64,000 bases of DNA, taken from Dyadobacter sp. LHD-138. GTDB taxonomy: Bacteria; Bacteroidota; Bacteroidia; Cytophagales; Spirosomataceae. How positions within the stretch are numbered: position 1 is the first letter of the stretch; the number at the start of each line of letters is the position of its first letter. The position numbers were made by a program, and so were the translations under genes. The stretch covers positions 1-64,000 of the forward strand of contig NZ_JAVFVU010000034.1 of assembly GCF_030929615.1 (NCBI RefSeq), given 5' to 3'. The notes under the pieces are model-generated. The model ran no database searches. It saw nothing but the letters and a program-made list of their open reading frames with translations, and was not told where the DNA came from. Shown here piece by piece: positions 1-8,757 of the stretch.

Positions 1-318
1 GGGTGAAAGTTTAAGAAAAAAACGGTAAAATTGTCAGCCCATCAGAATCTCTCAGATCAGAACCTAAATTAAGGGGGTCAGTATGCCCGGTACGGGGTCA
101 GCATCAACGGAATATCCAAAGGCTCCCAAAGCCTAAGAAATGATAGCTAAGGCGTTGAAAAATGTACTGCTAGCATAAGAATGTGTCACTGAGTTGTTTT
201 GTTCAATTCTAAAAATGATAAAAACCAAAGAACGCAATTCTTGTCATCTTTACGTAAGGTCATTACGGAGTAGTGGAAAAACGAATGATATATTTCCCTG
301 GAAAATTAATTGGGGCGT
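1..318. other. non-coding left flank
   Basis: No convincing coding region is seen in this stretch. It carries two tandem imperfect 20-bp units near 74-113 that resemble the terminal repeats of IS21-family elements, and is otherwise AT-rich sequence downstream of the leftward permease gene. No clear terminator hairpin for that gene was found. Confidence 0.5.
74..113. repeat. tandem 20-bp units resembling an IS21-family end
   Basis: Two adjacent 20-bp units (74-93 and 94-113) both begin GGGGTCAG, then AT at offsets 10-11, then CGG near offset 15-17. Repeated GGGTCA-type units followed by CGGAATA are typical of the multiple terminal binding repeats of IS21-like elements in Bacteroidota. No istA or istB gene lies inside the window, so this is either the inner edge of an element to the left or a remnant. 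The family link is from memory of the motif, not a search. Confidence 0.35.
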
Positions 319-2946
319 TTACTCCGACCGCAGGCTTTTGACGGGATTAAGCAACGCCGCTTTTATTGCCTGAAAACTGACGGTGATCAGGGCGATTAGC
401 AACGCGCCGATCATGACCACGGCAAAAATCCACCACGAAAGTGACGTGCGGTAAGTGTAGTGCCGCAGCCAGTCACTCATCAGGTAGTAGGCAATGGGCA
501 TAGCCAGCAGGCTGGAGATGACAACCAAAACTACAAAGTCCCTCGAGAGCATCTGCCACAGCGTGGCCATCGAAGCTCCCAGGACTTTGCGGATGCTGAT
601 CTCTTTTTGTCGCTGTTCGGCAAAAAAGGACGCTAAGCCGAATAGTCCCAGGCAACTGATAAAAATCGCCAGTGAAGCAAAGACGGTGGAAAGCCGACCG
701 ATCCGCTCTTCGGCGTGGAACTTTCTGTTATACTCCTCACTGGCAAACTTGTATTCGAAAGGGCTGCCAGGATTATACTTTTTAAAAACGGGTTCAAGCT
801 TTGACAGGGCCTGATGGACAGTCATAGCAGGATTAAGCCGGATATGAATAAAAGAAGCCCAGTCTTCCCTGAGCATAAACAGGGTGGGTTGGATGGGCAT
901 AAAAGGTGATCCTGTTATAACATCATTGATGATCCCGATGACAGTATATTGACCACCGTTCCATTTTATGCTGGTCCCCAATGGATCTTTCAGTCCCATA
1001 AATTTGGCCGCACGCTCGTTGATTACTATGCCAAGGCTGTCGGTTGAAAAGCTACGTGAAAAATCACGCCCTTCCTTAAATTGCCAGCGGACTGTTTTGC
1101 CATATTCATGTGTGATACCTACCATCCCGAAATCACCCAACTGGTCGGGATCCTTACCTGGCCAGCTGAAACCGGCATCGCTGCTCCAGACTTCCGACGC
1201 GGGACTGGACGATTCGGCCATATTCAGGGCGGCACCGGTTTGCAGCAGGTCCTGACGAAGGGCCTGATAATGTTCACGAAGATCGGGTGTGTTCATCGGA
1301 ACCGAAAGAAGCCCCGACCGGTCAAAACCTATCGGCCTGTTTTTCGCATGATGAATCTGGCGAAGCACGATGAGCGTACCAATGACGAGTGTGATCGATA
1401 CGGTAAATTGGACAACAACCAGTACCTGACGTGGTAAGGCCGTCAACCGACCCGCCTGAAAGGTGCCCTTGAGCACTTTTACCGGCCGAAAACCTGATAG
1501 ATATAATGCGGGATAGCTACCCGCGAGCAGGCCTGTCAATAGCGTAAAGCTCAGGCCTAGGGCCCAGCTTCTTTCACTGTTCCAGGGGAAAACGATTGCT
1601 TTATCGGCAATTTGGTTAAACCAGGGCAGGAGCAGCTGTGTCAGCAGCAAGGCAAATGTGAAGGCAATCGTTGCTATCAGTATTGATTCACTAAGGAACT
1701 GGGCAATTAATTGGCTGCGTACCGAGCCGATTGCCTTGCGGATACCAACCTCTTTGGCTCGTTTTTGTGATCGGGCCGTGGACAGGTTCATAAAATTAAT
1801 GCACGCCAATAGGAGAACAAATGCACCAATGATGCCAAAAAGCCAGACGAATTGAATACGCCCGCGAACCTGCACACCGTTTTCCCATTCCGAATACAAA
1901 TGCCACTGGCTCATGGGGTGCAGGAAAGCCCTGGGATTAAATCTGGCTTCCTCTTTGGCGTGCCGGGCCTTGATATCCGTTATTTTAGCAGTCACTTTTT
2001 CGAAACTTGTATTCGGAGCGATTTGTACCAACAACAGAAAGGAGTTGTTTCCCCAGTTGGTTTCTGATCGTTTTACCCAGGCTTCTTCCTCCAGGAAGAA
2101 TTTCCACGGAAGGAGAAAGGAGACATCCCGAAACTCTGTGGCATAGGGCAGGTCTTCATAAACACCCGTTACTTTAAAATGGTTTTTGTTATCGATCTTG
2201 ACAATTTTATTGATCGGGTCATCGCTGCCAAACAAGGCCTTTGCAACTGACTCGGAAAGTAGCATAGAAGTAGGCTTATCTAAATCGGTGGCGGTGCCTC
2301 TAAGCATCCTAAGCGACATCATCAGCGGGAAGTCCGGCTCGACACAGTTACCCTTTTTCGTGAATTTCTTTGTACCATAAGTTAGGATATGATCTTCCGT
2401 CCACGACGACAATGCGATACGACTGAAGTCACTGGCGTATTCACTTTGTAAAGCCGCCCGCATAGGAAGGGGTGTAGCAGGTGTTGTGCTGGTAGATCCG
2501 TTATAGGTCTGGTGCTGCATGACGCGGGCTACACGGTCGTAATTTTGATGATATCGGTTGTAGGACAGCTCGTCCCATACCCATAGACCGATGAGTACGG
2601 CGGTGGTCATACCGACTGATAAACCCACAATATTAATAGCCGAAAAAGTACTGTGTTTGGTGAGGTTTCGCCAGGCGATTTTGAGGTAGTTTTGCAGCAT
2701 GTCCGTGTGGTTTGGGTTTGAATATTGATTTGGCTCCGGTTTCATTAGGCTGGGCCGCATCAGGCTTATTACGTCCCGGACATAACGCCACCGCGCCTGA
2801 CGCAGGCCTAGAGATTCGACGCGTTGTTGAAACAGCTCATTCAGATCATCTTCCAGCTCACTGAGCAGATGTGCCGCGCAAAACCAGTGCAGCAGCAGTG
2901 TGGCCCAGCGGGGAGGTTTTTTTAGATTCGGTTGCGTGTGGCTCAT
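319..2946 (-). CDS. ABC transporter permease, MacB/FtsX type
   Basis: This is an inner-membrane permease of the MacB/FtsX family of about 875 residues. An N-terminal helical prefix of roughly 80 residues, of the kind found on permeases encoded next to PadR genes, precedes the first transmembrane segment (about residues 105-125). A MacB-type periplasmic domain follows, then a block of FtsX helices (about 370-490), a second periplasmic domain and a final helix set (about 750-875). The FtsX signature RAKEVGIRKAIGS occurs in the first half and QKEISIRKVLGAS in the second, so it is a duplicated two-FtsX-domain protein. The ATG at 2946 overlaps the stop of the upstream padR gene as ATGA, which implies translational coupling and sets the start. 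No ATPase gene is next to it. Substrate unknown; family members export or extract lipids, peptides or antibiotics. Confidence 0.9.
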   Translation of the reverse strand: MSHTQPNLKKPPRWATLLLHWFCAAHLLSELEDDLNELFQQRVESLGLRQARWRYVRDVISLMRPSLMKPEPNQYSNPNHTDMLQNYLKIAWRNLTKHSTFSAINIVGLSVGMTTAVLIGLWVWDELSYNRYHQNYDRVARVMQHQTYNGSTSTTPATPLPMRAALQSEYASDFSRIALSSWTEDHILTYGTKKFTKKGNCVEPDFPLMMSLRMLRGTATDLDKPTSMLLSESVAKALFGSDDPINKIVKIDNKNHFKVTGVYEDLPYATEFRDVSFLLPWKFFLEEEAWVKRSETNWGNNSFLLLVQIAPNTSFEKVTAKITDIKARHAKEEARFNPRAFLHPMSQWHLYSEWENGVQVRGRIQFVWLFGIIGAFVLLLACINFMNLSTARSQKRAKEVGIRKAIGSVRSQLIAQFLSESILIATIAFTFALLLTQLLLPWFNQIADKAIVFPWNSERSWALGLSFTLLTGLLAGSYPALYLSGFRPVKVLKGTFQAGRLTALPRQVLVVVQFTVSITLVIGTLIVLRQIHHAKNRPIGFDRSGLLSVPMNTPDLREHYQALRQDLLQTGAALNMAESSSPASEVWSSDAGFSWPGKDPDQLGDFGMVGITHEYGKTVRWQFKEGRDFSRSFSTDSLGIVINERAAKFMGLKDPLGTSIKWNGGQYTVIGIINDVITGSPFMPIQPTLFMLREDWASFIHIRLNPAMTVHQALSKLEPVFKKYNPGSPFEYKFASEEYNRKFHAEERIGRLSTVFASLAIFISCLGLFGLASFFAEQRQKEISIRKVLGASMATLWQMLSRDFVVLVVISSLLAMPIAYYLMSDWLRHYTYRTSLSWWIFAVVMIGALLIALITVSFQAIKAALLNPVKSLRSE

Positions 2947-3269
2947 GACCAGGCTATCTTTGGAATGGTATCCCACATCTGATTACGCAGCTGCCTGATT
3001 TCTTCCAGTGCCCGACGTCCCGCCGTGGTAACTACATAGAGCCGCTTGCTGCGCCCGCCACGTTCGGCTGTTACACCGCCCATCTCAGAAATAACCAGTT
3101 TCTTTTCCTCGAGCCGGTGCAAGGCCGTATGCACGGCACCCAGGTTGACTGCACGGTCCAATTGTTGCTCAATTTCGTTTACCACAGCCGCTCCATAGGC
3201 GTCTCCCGTCCGGATCGCCACCGCCAGTAAAACCACTTCTTCAAACTCGCCCAGATAAGTGCCTTTCAT
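2943..3269 (-). CDS. PadR family transcriptional regulator
   Basis: A 108-residue winged-helix protein of the PadR family. The N-terminal half carries the typical GEFEEVVLLAV and DAYGAAVVNEI segments followed by the recognition-helix region GAVHTALHRLEEK; the C-terminal part holds the wing (GGRSKRLYVVT) and a short dimerisation helix. Its stop overlaps the start of the MacB-like permease by ATGA, so the two form one unit and the regulator probably controls the transporter. A TTACGTAA palindrome lies 16 bp upstream of the start (3285-3292) and could be an operator, but that is a guess. No consensus TAnnTTTG promoter was found. Confidence 0.9.
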   Translation of the reverse strand: MKGTYLGEFEEVVLLAVAIRTGDAYGAAVVNEIEQQLDRAVNLGAVHTALHRLEEKKLVISEMGGVTAERGGRSKRLYVVTTAGRRALEEIRQLRNQMWDTIPKIAWS

Positions 3270-3504
3270 CGGATGATTTATTAGTTACGTAAATGTCTGA
3301 CAAATACCTTGCCAGTACTGAAACAATGGTCAGGGAGAGAGTTAAGGCCTATCAGATTGAGGTAGTTGTCCGAAATCGGACAGGTGGACGTCCAAATCTG
3401 GACAGGCCTGTATGATTGTTAAGGTATCGAAAATGTATACAAGAACGCTTTAATGATATATAGATTATGGAAGAATTTTTGTGGCGTTGTAAACTTGATT
3501 TCTG

Positions 3505-3594
3505 AAATGGTTATGTCACCCTTTTCAGGGTTATAACCCGAATGTTTGCCGGTATTTTCTACAAGAATACCATCCCTTCGGGATTATCTATAGG
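3505..3594 (+). repeat. ~90-bp repeat element, copy A
   Basis: This segment is an imperfect reverse complement of 7216-7304. Both carry two mini-hairpins: CCCT/AGGG (3519-3530) and ATCCC-TTC-GGGAT further on, joined by GAATGTTTGC-like sequence. The outer parts are almost identical between copies, and the middle, about 20 bp, differs. It looks like a REP-type mobile repeat. Together the two copies bracket the NTF2-like gene and the hybrid kinase gene. Confidence 0.7.
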
Positions 3595-3659
3595 GTTAAG
3601 CATCTTTACTGGTAAAATCGGAATTCATAAAAATCCTTTATGTAAATGGTAGCTTTTAC

Positions 3660-3701
3660 AAACCAGTGGCAGAGTTCTTCAAAGAGCTCTGCCACTGGTT
3701 T
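3660..3701 (-). terminator. hairpin downstream of NTF2-like gene
   Basis: A perfect 15-bp stem (3660-3674 with 3687-3701) with a 12-nt loop lies 78 bp past the stop of the leftward NTF2-like gene. On the transcribed strand only a weak T-run follows the stem, so it is a modest intrinsic terminator candidate or an mRNA 3'-end stabiliser. Confidence 0.45.
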
Positions 3702-3779
3702 AACAAATCATGGTGCTAATCTATCCGTGGATTTACGCAAGCTAGCATTTGTCTTGATTATCAGTACCTGAAAATGGCC

Positions 3780-4721
3780 TTACTTGGCCAGTAACGACTC
3801 ACTGTAATAAATCACTTCTGAAATTATCTTCCCCTTTTCATCAAAACCGTTGCTGAGATGTATCGGCAAAACGATCACTTTTTTATCTGATTTCCGTACG
3901 AGGTTACACTTCCACCATGACAGCACTTCGCGGCCATTGTCCATTTCATATTCCAGATAGTCGGGATAGCCGATTACGTCGATGCTTTTAATTTCAAAAT
4001 CGTTCTGGAATTTCTGCCAGGCTACTTTTATTTCTTTTCCAGTAGCAAATTTTCCATATTCGTTATTGATATCTGTAAATCTTGCATCGCTGCTGTAAAA
4101 GCTCAGGGATTTATCTAAATCCCCTTTTTCAAAAGCATACACAGCTTTTCGCACGGTATTGATATTGTCATGATGATTGTAGATCTTTCCGTTGGTTCTG
4201 TTTGAAAAACTGACCCCGATCTCATCCAGTACTTTGCCGTTGCTGTAATTGATGATCGTTTTGATTTTGTTGTCTTTGGTCAGCTTATACAGACGATGCG
4301 CCCCGGCGTCCAATTTTACCCCGGTCGCTTTATGTAATCCTTTTAAAACGTTCCAGGTTTGCACCCAAACTTCCTCGTCCTTATTGTCTTTTTTATATTC
4401 AACGGCATCGGGGTAGGAGCCTGGAAAAGGGTCTATGGCGAAGTATTCCAATTCTTTGTTGTATCGGAGGGTACTGCTCAAAAATGCCGCTTTGGCGGTT
4501 CCCTTATCGTTGTAAACGTTGCTTGTGCCGTTGTAGGATTTAAAGTCATCCGTTAAATAGCCGGCAATTTTTGCTGAATCACCGGCGATCGTGGCCTTTA
4601 CGAATTCGTCTACCACATTAATAGCCGGATGCTCTATGTAAACGGTTCCATTCGTTTTTTTCTGTGCAAATGCGTTCATGATGCCCGAAATGGCCATGGC
4701 GAGAAGTAGAAGTTTTTTCAT
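3780..4721 (-). CDS. secreted two-domain NTF2-like (SnoaL-type) protein
   Basis: A 313-residue protein with a signal peptide (MKKLLLLAMAISGIMNAFAQ, cleavage after AFA). Two consecutive NTF2-like domains are visible, about residues 28-165 and 185-310; each starts with a helix in which a D/EFVKATIAGDSAK or AFEKGDLDKSLSFYS-type segment precedes a beta-rich stretch. Such domains bind small molecules or catalyse simple reactions, but no catalytic residues can be assigned, so function is unknown. It is transcribed away from the truncated hybrid sensor kinase across a 308-bp gap, which suggests, without proof, a regulatory link. Both genes sit between inverted repeat copies. Confidence 0.75.
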   Translation of the reverse strand: MKKLLLLAMAISGIMNAFAQKKTNGTVYIEHPAINVVDEFVKATIAGDSAKIAGYLTDDFKSYNGTSNVYNDKGTAKAAFLSSTLRYNKELEYFAIDPFPGSYPDAVEYKKDNKDEEVWVQTWNVLKGLHKATGVKLDAGAHRLYKLTKDNKIKTIINYSNGKVLDEIGVSFSNRTNGKIYNHHDNINTVRKAVYAFEKGDLDKSLSFYSSDARFTDINNEYGKFATGKEIKVAWQKFQNDFEIKSIDVIGYPDYLEYEMDNGREVLSWWKCNLVRKSDKKVIVLPIHLSNGFDEKGKIISEVIYYSESLLAK

Positions 4722-5029
4722 TTTGTCGTTTTTTTAGTCGGTTAATAATCAGTCTCGTTTTTAGGGGATGTAGAGGCGTATAGCAAGGAATTTCCAGTGC
4801 CGTCAGTCTGGCATTGGATGAACTCCTGTATGTTTTACGACAGTCCCAAAGTTCCGCTTTAAACAGGTGTCACTGTGAGGATTTTTTCAGCTTTTGATGC
4901 TACATTTTGGGCTTTAAATCGGATAAATTAAGCAGTATCAGGACAAATTCGGCTTTTTGTAATAAAATGCTTAAAAAAGTATATAGCTTGATATGGCATA
5001 ATAGTTCAAGGAAGATTATCTTTATAGAG
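4722..5029. other. divergent intergenic region
   Basis: This 308-bp region separates the leftward NTF2-like gene from the rightward hybrid kinase. It must hold promoters for both, but neither strand shows an exact TAnnTTTG -7 element; the closest is TACATTTTG near 4900, one base too long. An upstream in-frame ATG at 4907 is not favoured as the kinase start because it would place the signal peptide 41 residues inside the protein. Confidence 0.5.
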
Positions 5030-7126
5030 ATGTCTAGATCCTACTATCTGTCGGTCTTCTTTTGGCTCGTTTTTTCCATTTGCAGAAACCTTGTTTTCGC
5101 ACAAACGGGTTCTGGTTATGACGTCATATCTGCCGGGCAAGGTCTTTCGCAGCGACTTATCCATGACATGCCGAAGGACACGGAGGGTTTTATCTGGATA
5201 GTTAACAGGGGTGGTCTCAACCGGTATGATGGTTACACTTTTAAAACATTTACGAGCGGTCCGCAGGCCGACGCATTTAATACCAACGCATTTGGCAAAT
5301 TAGCCAACGGTAATCTGGTTTTCGGCAGTGTAAATGGTATCAATATTTTCGATCCCCAAAAAGTATTGTCGCCCTGGTGGAGAAGCTGGTGGGCCTATCT
5401 GATGTATGCTTTGCTGGCAGTAGTAGCCATCCGGGCGTATCTGAATTTTAGAATAAAGAGGGCAAAACTGCAATCACAATTGTATTATGAACAGTTGGAA
5501 GCCAAAAGACTGAAGGAGCTGGATACTGTTAAAGCGCAGCTGTATGCCAATATTACCCACGAATTTCGTACGCCCCTTACAGTTATTTTGGGAATGGCGC
5601 AGCAGGTTATTGAAAAACCCGGAGAACAGTTTGAAACCCGTATGGATATGATTGTGCGCAACGGTCACAGCCTGCTGAACCTGGTAAATGAATTGCTGGA
5701 TCTGTCCAAACTGGAAACCGGTAAAATGCAGTTGCAGTTGTCGCATGGAAATGTGATCCACTTTCTGCGTTATGTCGTGGAATCCTTTCATTCACTGGCA
5801 GAGCGTCAACAAAAGCAGTTACATTTTCTGACAGATCTGGACATGTTGTATCTCGCATATGACCAGGCAAAACTAAGACAGATCGTTTCCAATCTGCTTT
5901 CCAACGCCATTAAGTTCACTCCACAGAAAGGAAATATTTATATCAGTGTAACGGAAAATACGCAATCTGTTCATAGCAATAACGCCACACTGGTCATTAA
6001 AGTAAAAGATACTGGTATTGGCATACCCGAAGATCAATTGCAGTATGTTTTCGATCGTTTTTCCCACTTGGATCATGATCATACCCTTAAAATGGAAGGC
6101 GCTGGTATTGGCCTGGCGTTGACAAAAGCGCTGGTTAAGTTGATGGAAGGGGAGATCATTGTAAAAAGTCCGCCCACAGGCGCTCTTATGGGTAGTGAAT
6201 TTACCGTATCGCTCCCGCTAAAGAAAGTAGCCTCGTTTGCGGAAAACGGGGTTCATGATTTTAAACGGCAAGTCGTTTCTCAGGTTATTGCAGAACCACA
6301 TTTTGCGGCACCGGTAACACATGATGAAGGAAATACTGCAAACGCTCCTTTGATATTGCTGGTTGAAGATAACGCCGATGTCGTGGCATATACTGCATTG
6401 TGTTTGCCTGAATACAGGTTGGCCGTGGGCAAAGATGGCAGGGAAGGTTTTGACATAGCGGCGGACATGATTCCTGACCTTGTCATAACTGACGTCATGA
6501 TGCCATTTGTGGATGGCTTTGAGCTGTTGAACAAATTGCGCAGTAATGAAAACACCAGCCATATTCCGGTTATTATGCTCACGGCAAAAGCGGACATCGA
6601 TAGTAAGATAGAGGGCTTGGAGCAAGGCGTTGATGCGTATCTGGAAAAGCCGTTTCATAAGGATGAGTTGCAGATGAGGATAAAAAAGTTGTTGGAGATG
6701 CGTAAAAATCTGCAACAGTATTATCTCAGGAAGGCGGGTATACAAGGTCAGGTCGCCATGGAACACGTGATTATCCCTGACAAAATCGGTGGTCACGCCA
6801 TTGAAGACCGTTTTGTAAAAAGAGTCAGAGAAGCCGTTGAACAAAATTTAACAGACACAAATTTTACGGTGGAGAAGCTGAGTAAGCTGATTTGTATAAG
6901 TCATTCGCAACTGCACCGTAAACTGGATGCGTTGACAGGATGTTCTCCCAACAAATTTATCCGGGTGATCCGGCTTAAAAGAGCGAAGGAATTATTGCAG
7001 GATCCGGCCAACAGCATTGCGTCAGTTGCTATGGATTGTGGCTATGACGACCCCGGGTATTTTGCAAGGGTGTTTAAGCAGGAGTGTAATGTAACGCCTC
7101 AGCAATGGCGGGTTGCTCATAGTTAA
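5030..7126 (+). CDS. hybrid two-component sensor/regulator (HTCS), sensor domain largely deleted
   Basis: A 698-residue one-protein two-component system. The ATG at 5030 gives a clean signal peptide ending in FAQ. Next comes a remnant of the first Reg_prop propeller blade (about residues 30-68, ending NRYDGYTF), then directly a segment typical of the last blade (FGSVNGINIFDP), then SPWWRSWW, which normally ends the Y_Y_Y domain, and one transmembrane helix. The cytoplasmic part is intact: HisKA with HEFRTPL (His about 177), HATPase boxes DTGIGIP and GAGIGLAL, a receiver with Asp at about 488 (VITDVMMP), and a C-terminal AraC DNA-binding domain. Full-length relatives run to roughly 1000-1400 residues, so most of the periplasmic sensor is missing without loss of frame. 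It may be signal-blind or constitutive. Usual targets are polysaccharide-use genes. Confidence 0.88.
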   Translation: MSRSYYLSVFFWLVFSICRNLVFAQTGSGYDVISAGQGLSQRLIHDMPKDTEGFIWIVNRGGLNRYDGYTFKTFTSGPQADAFNTNAFGKLANGNLVFGSVNGINIFDPQKVLSPWWRSWWAYLMYALLAVVAIRAYLNFRIKRAKLQSQLYYEQLEAKRLKELDTVKAQLYANITHEFRTPLTVILGMAQQVIEKPGEQFETRMDMIVRNGHSLLNLVNELLDLSKLETGKMQLQLSHGNVIHFLRYVVESFHSLAERQQKQLHFLTDLDMLYLAYDQAKLRQIVSNLLSNAIKFTPQKGNIYISVTENTQSVHSNNATLVIKVKDTGIGIPEDQLQYVFDRFSHLDHDHTLKMEGAGIGLALTKALVKLMEGEIIVKSPPTGALMGSEFTVSLPLKKVASFAENGVHDFKRQVVSQVIAEPHFAAPVTHDEGNTANAPLILLVEDNADVVAYTALCLPEYRLAVGKDGREGFDIAADMIPDLVITDVMMPFVDGFELLNKLRSNENTSHIPVIMLTAKADIDSKIEGLEQGVDAYLEKPFHKDELQMRIKKLLEMRKNLQQYYLRKAGIQGQVAMEHVIIPDKIGGHAIEDRFVKRVREAVEQNLTDTNFTVEKLSKLICISHSQLHRKLDALTGCSPNKFIRVIRLKRAKELLQDPANSIASVAMDCGYDDPGYFARVFKQECNVTPQQWRVAHS

Positions 7127-7215
7127 TCTAAAAGCCTGTAAGTTGTTTGACTTTGTTACATTTATACAAACCTGACTCGGAAATATTAAGGGATTTTGCA
7201 GCGAAGTTGTTTGAG

Positions 7216-7304
7216 CCTATAGATAATCCCGAAGGGATGATATTATTATCGGAAATGCGAGCAAACATTCAGGTCATAACCCTGAAAGGGTGACATAAGC
7301 ATTT
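7216..7304 (-). repeat. ~90-bp repeat element, copy B (inverted relative to copy A)
   Basis: Reverse complement of this segment aligns with 3505-3594 over its whole length with a few mismatches and a variable centre. It contains ATCCC-GAA-GGGAT and CCCT-GAA-AGGG mini-hairpins. It lies in the 210-bp gap between two convergent genes, and its hairpins could also act in 3'-end formation. Confidence 0.7.
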
Positions 7305-7336
7305 GGGAATTATTGAAAGTTTGTGAAATAAACCTA

Positions 7337-8593
7337 TCAGGCTTGATTTAACAACATCTTCATGGCGTTATTTTTTAATACAACTGCATCCTGATACTTC
7401 ACAAATTTTTCATCTGATGAAAATATAAAATCAATTTCTCCCCGAAAAGCGGTTGAAAATAATGTAGACGGATTACCAAACGGAAATATGGTGGCCGGAG
7501 GATACAGGGTTTCAATTTCAAAAGTGGTATAATTTTCCTTGAAGCTGGCTTTTCCCATATTGGAAAGCGTAAAATCATGCGTTCCGGTATCTGCCCTGGC
7601 GTATTTTGTCATTTGCGGCAAGGAGGATAAAAGTGACTCGCTGTACATCAGTACTTTGTTTATTTCCATCTTATCCATTTTTAGCGTTAACGCTTCTTTA
7701 AATTGACGTGCTTGCGTCCAGAAATTGATTGTTTTGTCTTTTTTGAGGGTTAATCCTATCATGGCCGGAAAGGCAAACATCATGTCGTTTTTTATCTCGG
7801 GAATAAATTTTCGCATGTCCACCGCACAATAAAGCCTGGCATGGGGTCTGATGGTTTCAACGCTTTGGTAGGCTTTCAGAAATGCAACGCATAGTGCTGT
7901 GTGGATCGTGCTGCCTTCTGTTTTACATTTTTTCAAGATTAGGTCAGACGTTTCTTTGTCTAATTTCCAATGGATCAGATAAGGATTTTCTCTTTTTACT
8001 TCTTTTTTTAAGGAAACCACGAGCAAGGCCAGTCTGGCCAAACGGGAGATAAGTGCGGCGGTTAATCTGTTGATCCTATTATTTTTTACAGTTTCGGGAA
8101 TGAAGTCTAAAATGGACGCGAATGTGTCATACGTCCCCATGGCTGCATCGGGTTGTTCCAGTAAATGAAGCGTTTCATCAATAAGGTTCAGGATAGTTTT
8201 TCCGTCACAAATGCAATGATGACAAGTGAAAATCAGATCGGATTCTGTGTCGGATTTTAACCAGACAACCCTAATCAGCGGGCCGTTTTTGCAGTCAAAG
8301 GGCGTTAAGCATTCGATATTGTATTCTTTTTTCCAGTCCCCGTTGCTGTGTCTCGTGACGATACGGACCGGAATTTCGCAGGCGCTGTCCTTTGTTGAAA
8401 AATAAGGTATATTCTTGTCGTCTTCCAAAACATTCACACGGAGCATGGGATGCCTTTTCTGAACCTTGATAAGTGCCAGTTGCAAACGCTCTTCCCTGAT
8501 GTTTCCTTTGATTTTGATACCCGCTACTACGTTCACGGGCAGGTGGCCGCCGGCGTACATAGTTCCCTCAATAAAGGTTAATTTTCTTTTCAC
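7337..8593 (-). CDS. stand-alone condensation-domain-like acyltransferase
   Basis: A 418-residue soluble protein with the chloramphenicol-acetyltransferase-like condensation fold. The active-site motif HHxxxDG is present as HHCICDG at residues 125-131, and a DFTLSNMG segment near residue 345 matches the second structural motif (DFGWG-like) at the channel. No adenylation or carrier-protein domain is attached and no NRPS genes are nearby, so it resembles PapA- or alcohol-acetyltransferase-like enzymes that esterify or amidate a free acceptor. Acyl donor and acceptor cannot be inferred. It is transcribed divergently from the SRPBCC gene. Confidence 0.75.
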   Translation of the reverse strand: MKRKLTFIEGTMYAGGHLPVNVVAGIKIKGNIREERLQLALIKVQKRHPMLRVNVLEDDKNIPYFSTKDSACEIPVRIVTRHSNGDWKKEYNIECLTPFDCKNGPLIRVVWLKSDTESDLIFTCHHCICDGKTILNLIDETLHLLEQPDAAMGTYDTFASILDFIPETVKNNRINRLTAALISRLARLALLVVSLKKEVKRENPYLIHWKLDKETSDLILKKCKTEGSTIHTALCVAFLKAYQSVETIRPHARLYCAVDMRKFIPEIKNDMMFAFPAMIGLTLKKDKTINFWTQARQFKEALTLKMDKMEINKVLMYSESLLSSLPQMTKYARADTGTHDFTLSNMGKASFKENYTTFEIETLYPPATIFPFGNPSTLFSTAFRGEIDFIFSSDEKFVKYQDAVVLKNNAMKMLLNQA

Positions 8594-8715
8594 TTTTAAA
8601 TATGCTGTTATTCATGTGTATTAAAAATGAATGGGTGTGATGGATCTACTTATTTTGTCCGGATTACCCCACCAGGAAGTCCATTTTACCCCCTGATTAA
8701 TTGATGTTTAGATGA

Positions 8716-8723
8716 TAAATTTG
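8716..8723 (+). promoter_or_regulatory. TAnnTTTG -7 element for SRPBCC gene
   Basis: TAAATTTG matches the Bacteroidota -7 consensus and would give a 5' leader of about 30 nt to the ATG at 8758. No good -33 element is seen at the right spacing. Confidence 0.4.
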
Positions 8724-8757
8724 ATGTAGAAAATCCCAAAATAAAACCTTAGCTAAA

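Larger units (their letters stand above)
3270..3779. other. intergenic region with repeat element and hairpin
   Basis: A 510-bp stretch without a supported gene, between the padR start and the end of the NTF2-like gene. It contains one copy of the inverted ~90-bp repeat (3505-3594) and a 15-bp-stem hairpin (3660-3701) just past the NTF2-like gene. The part nearest padR presumably holds its promoter. Confidence 0.6.

Noticed and set aside
6218..6844. 208-codon antisense frame
   Set aside because: Lies inside the hybrid kinase gene, whose domains are intact on the other strand.
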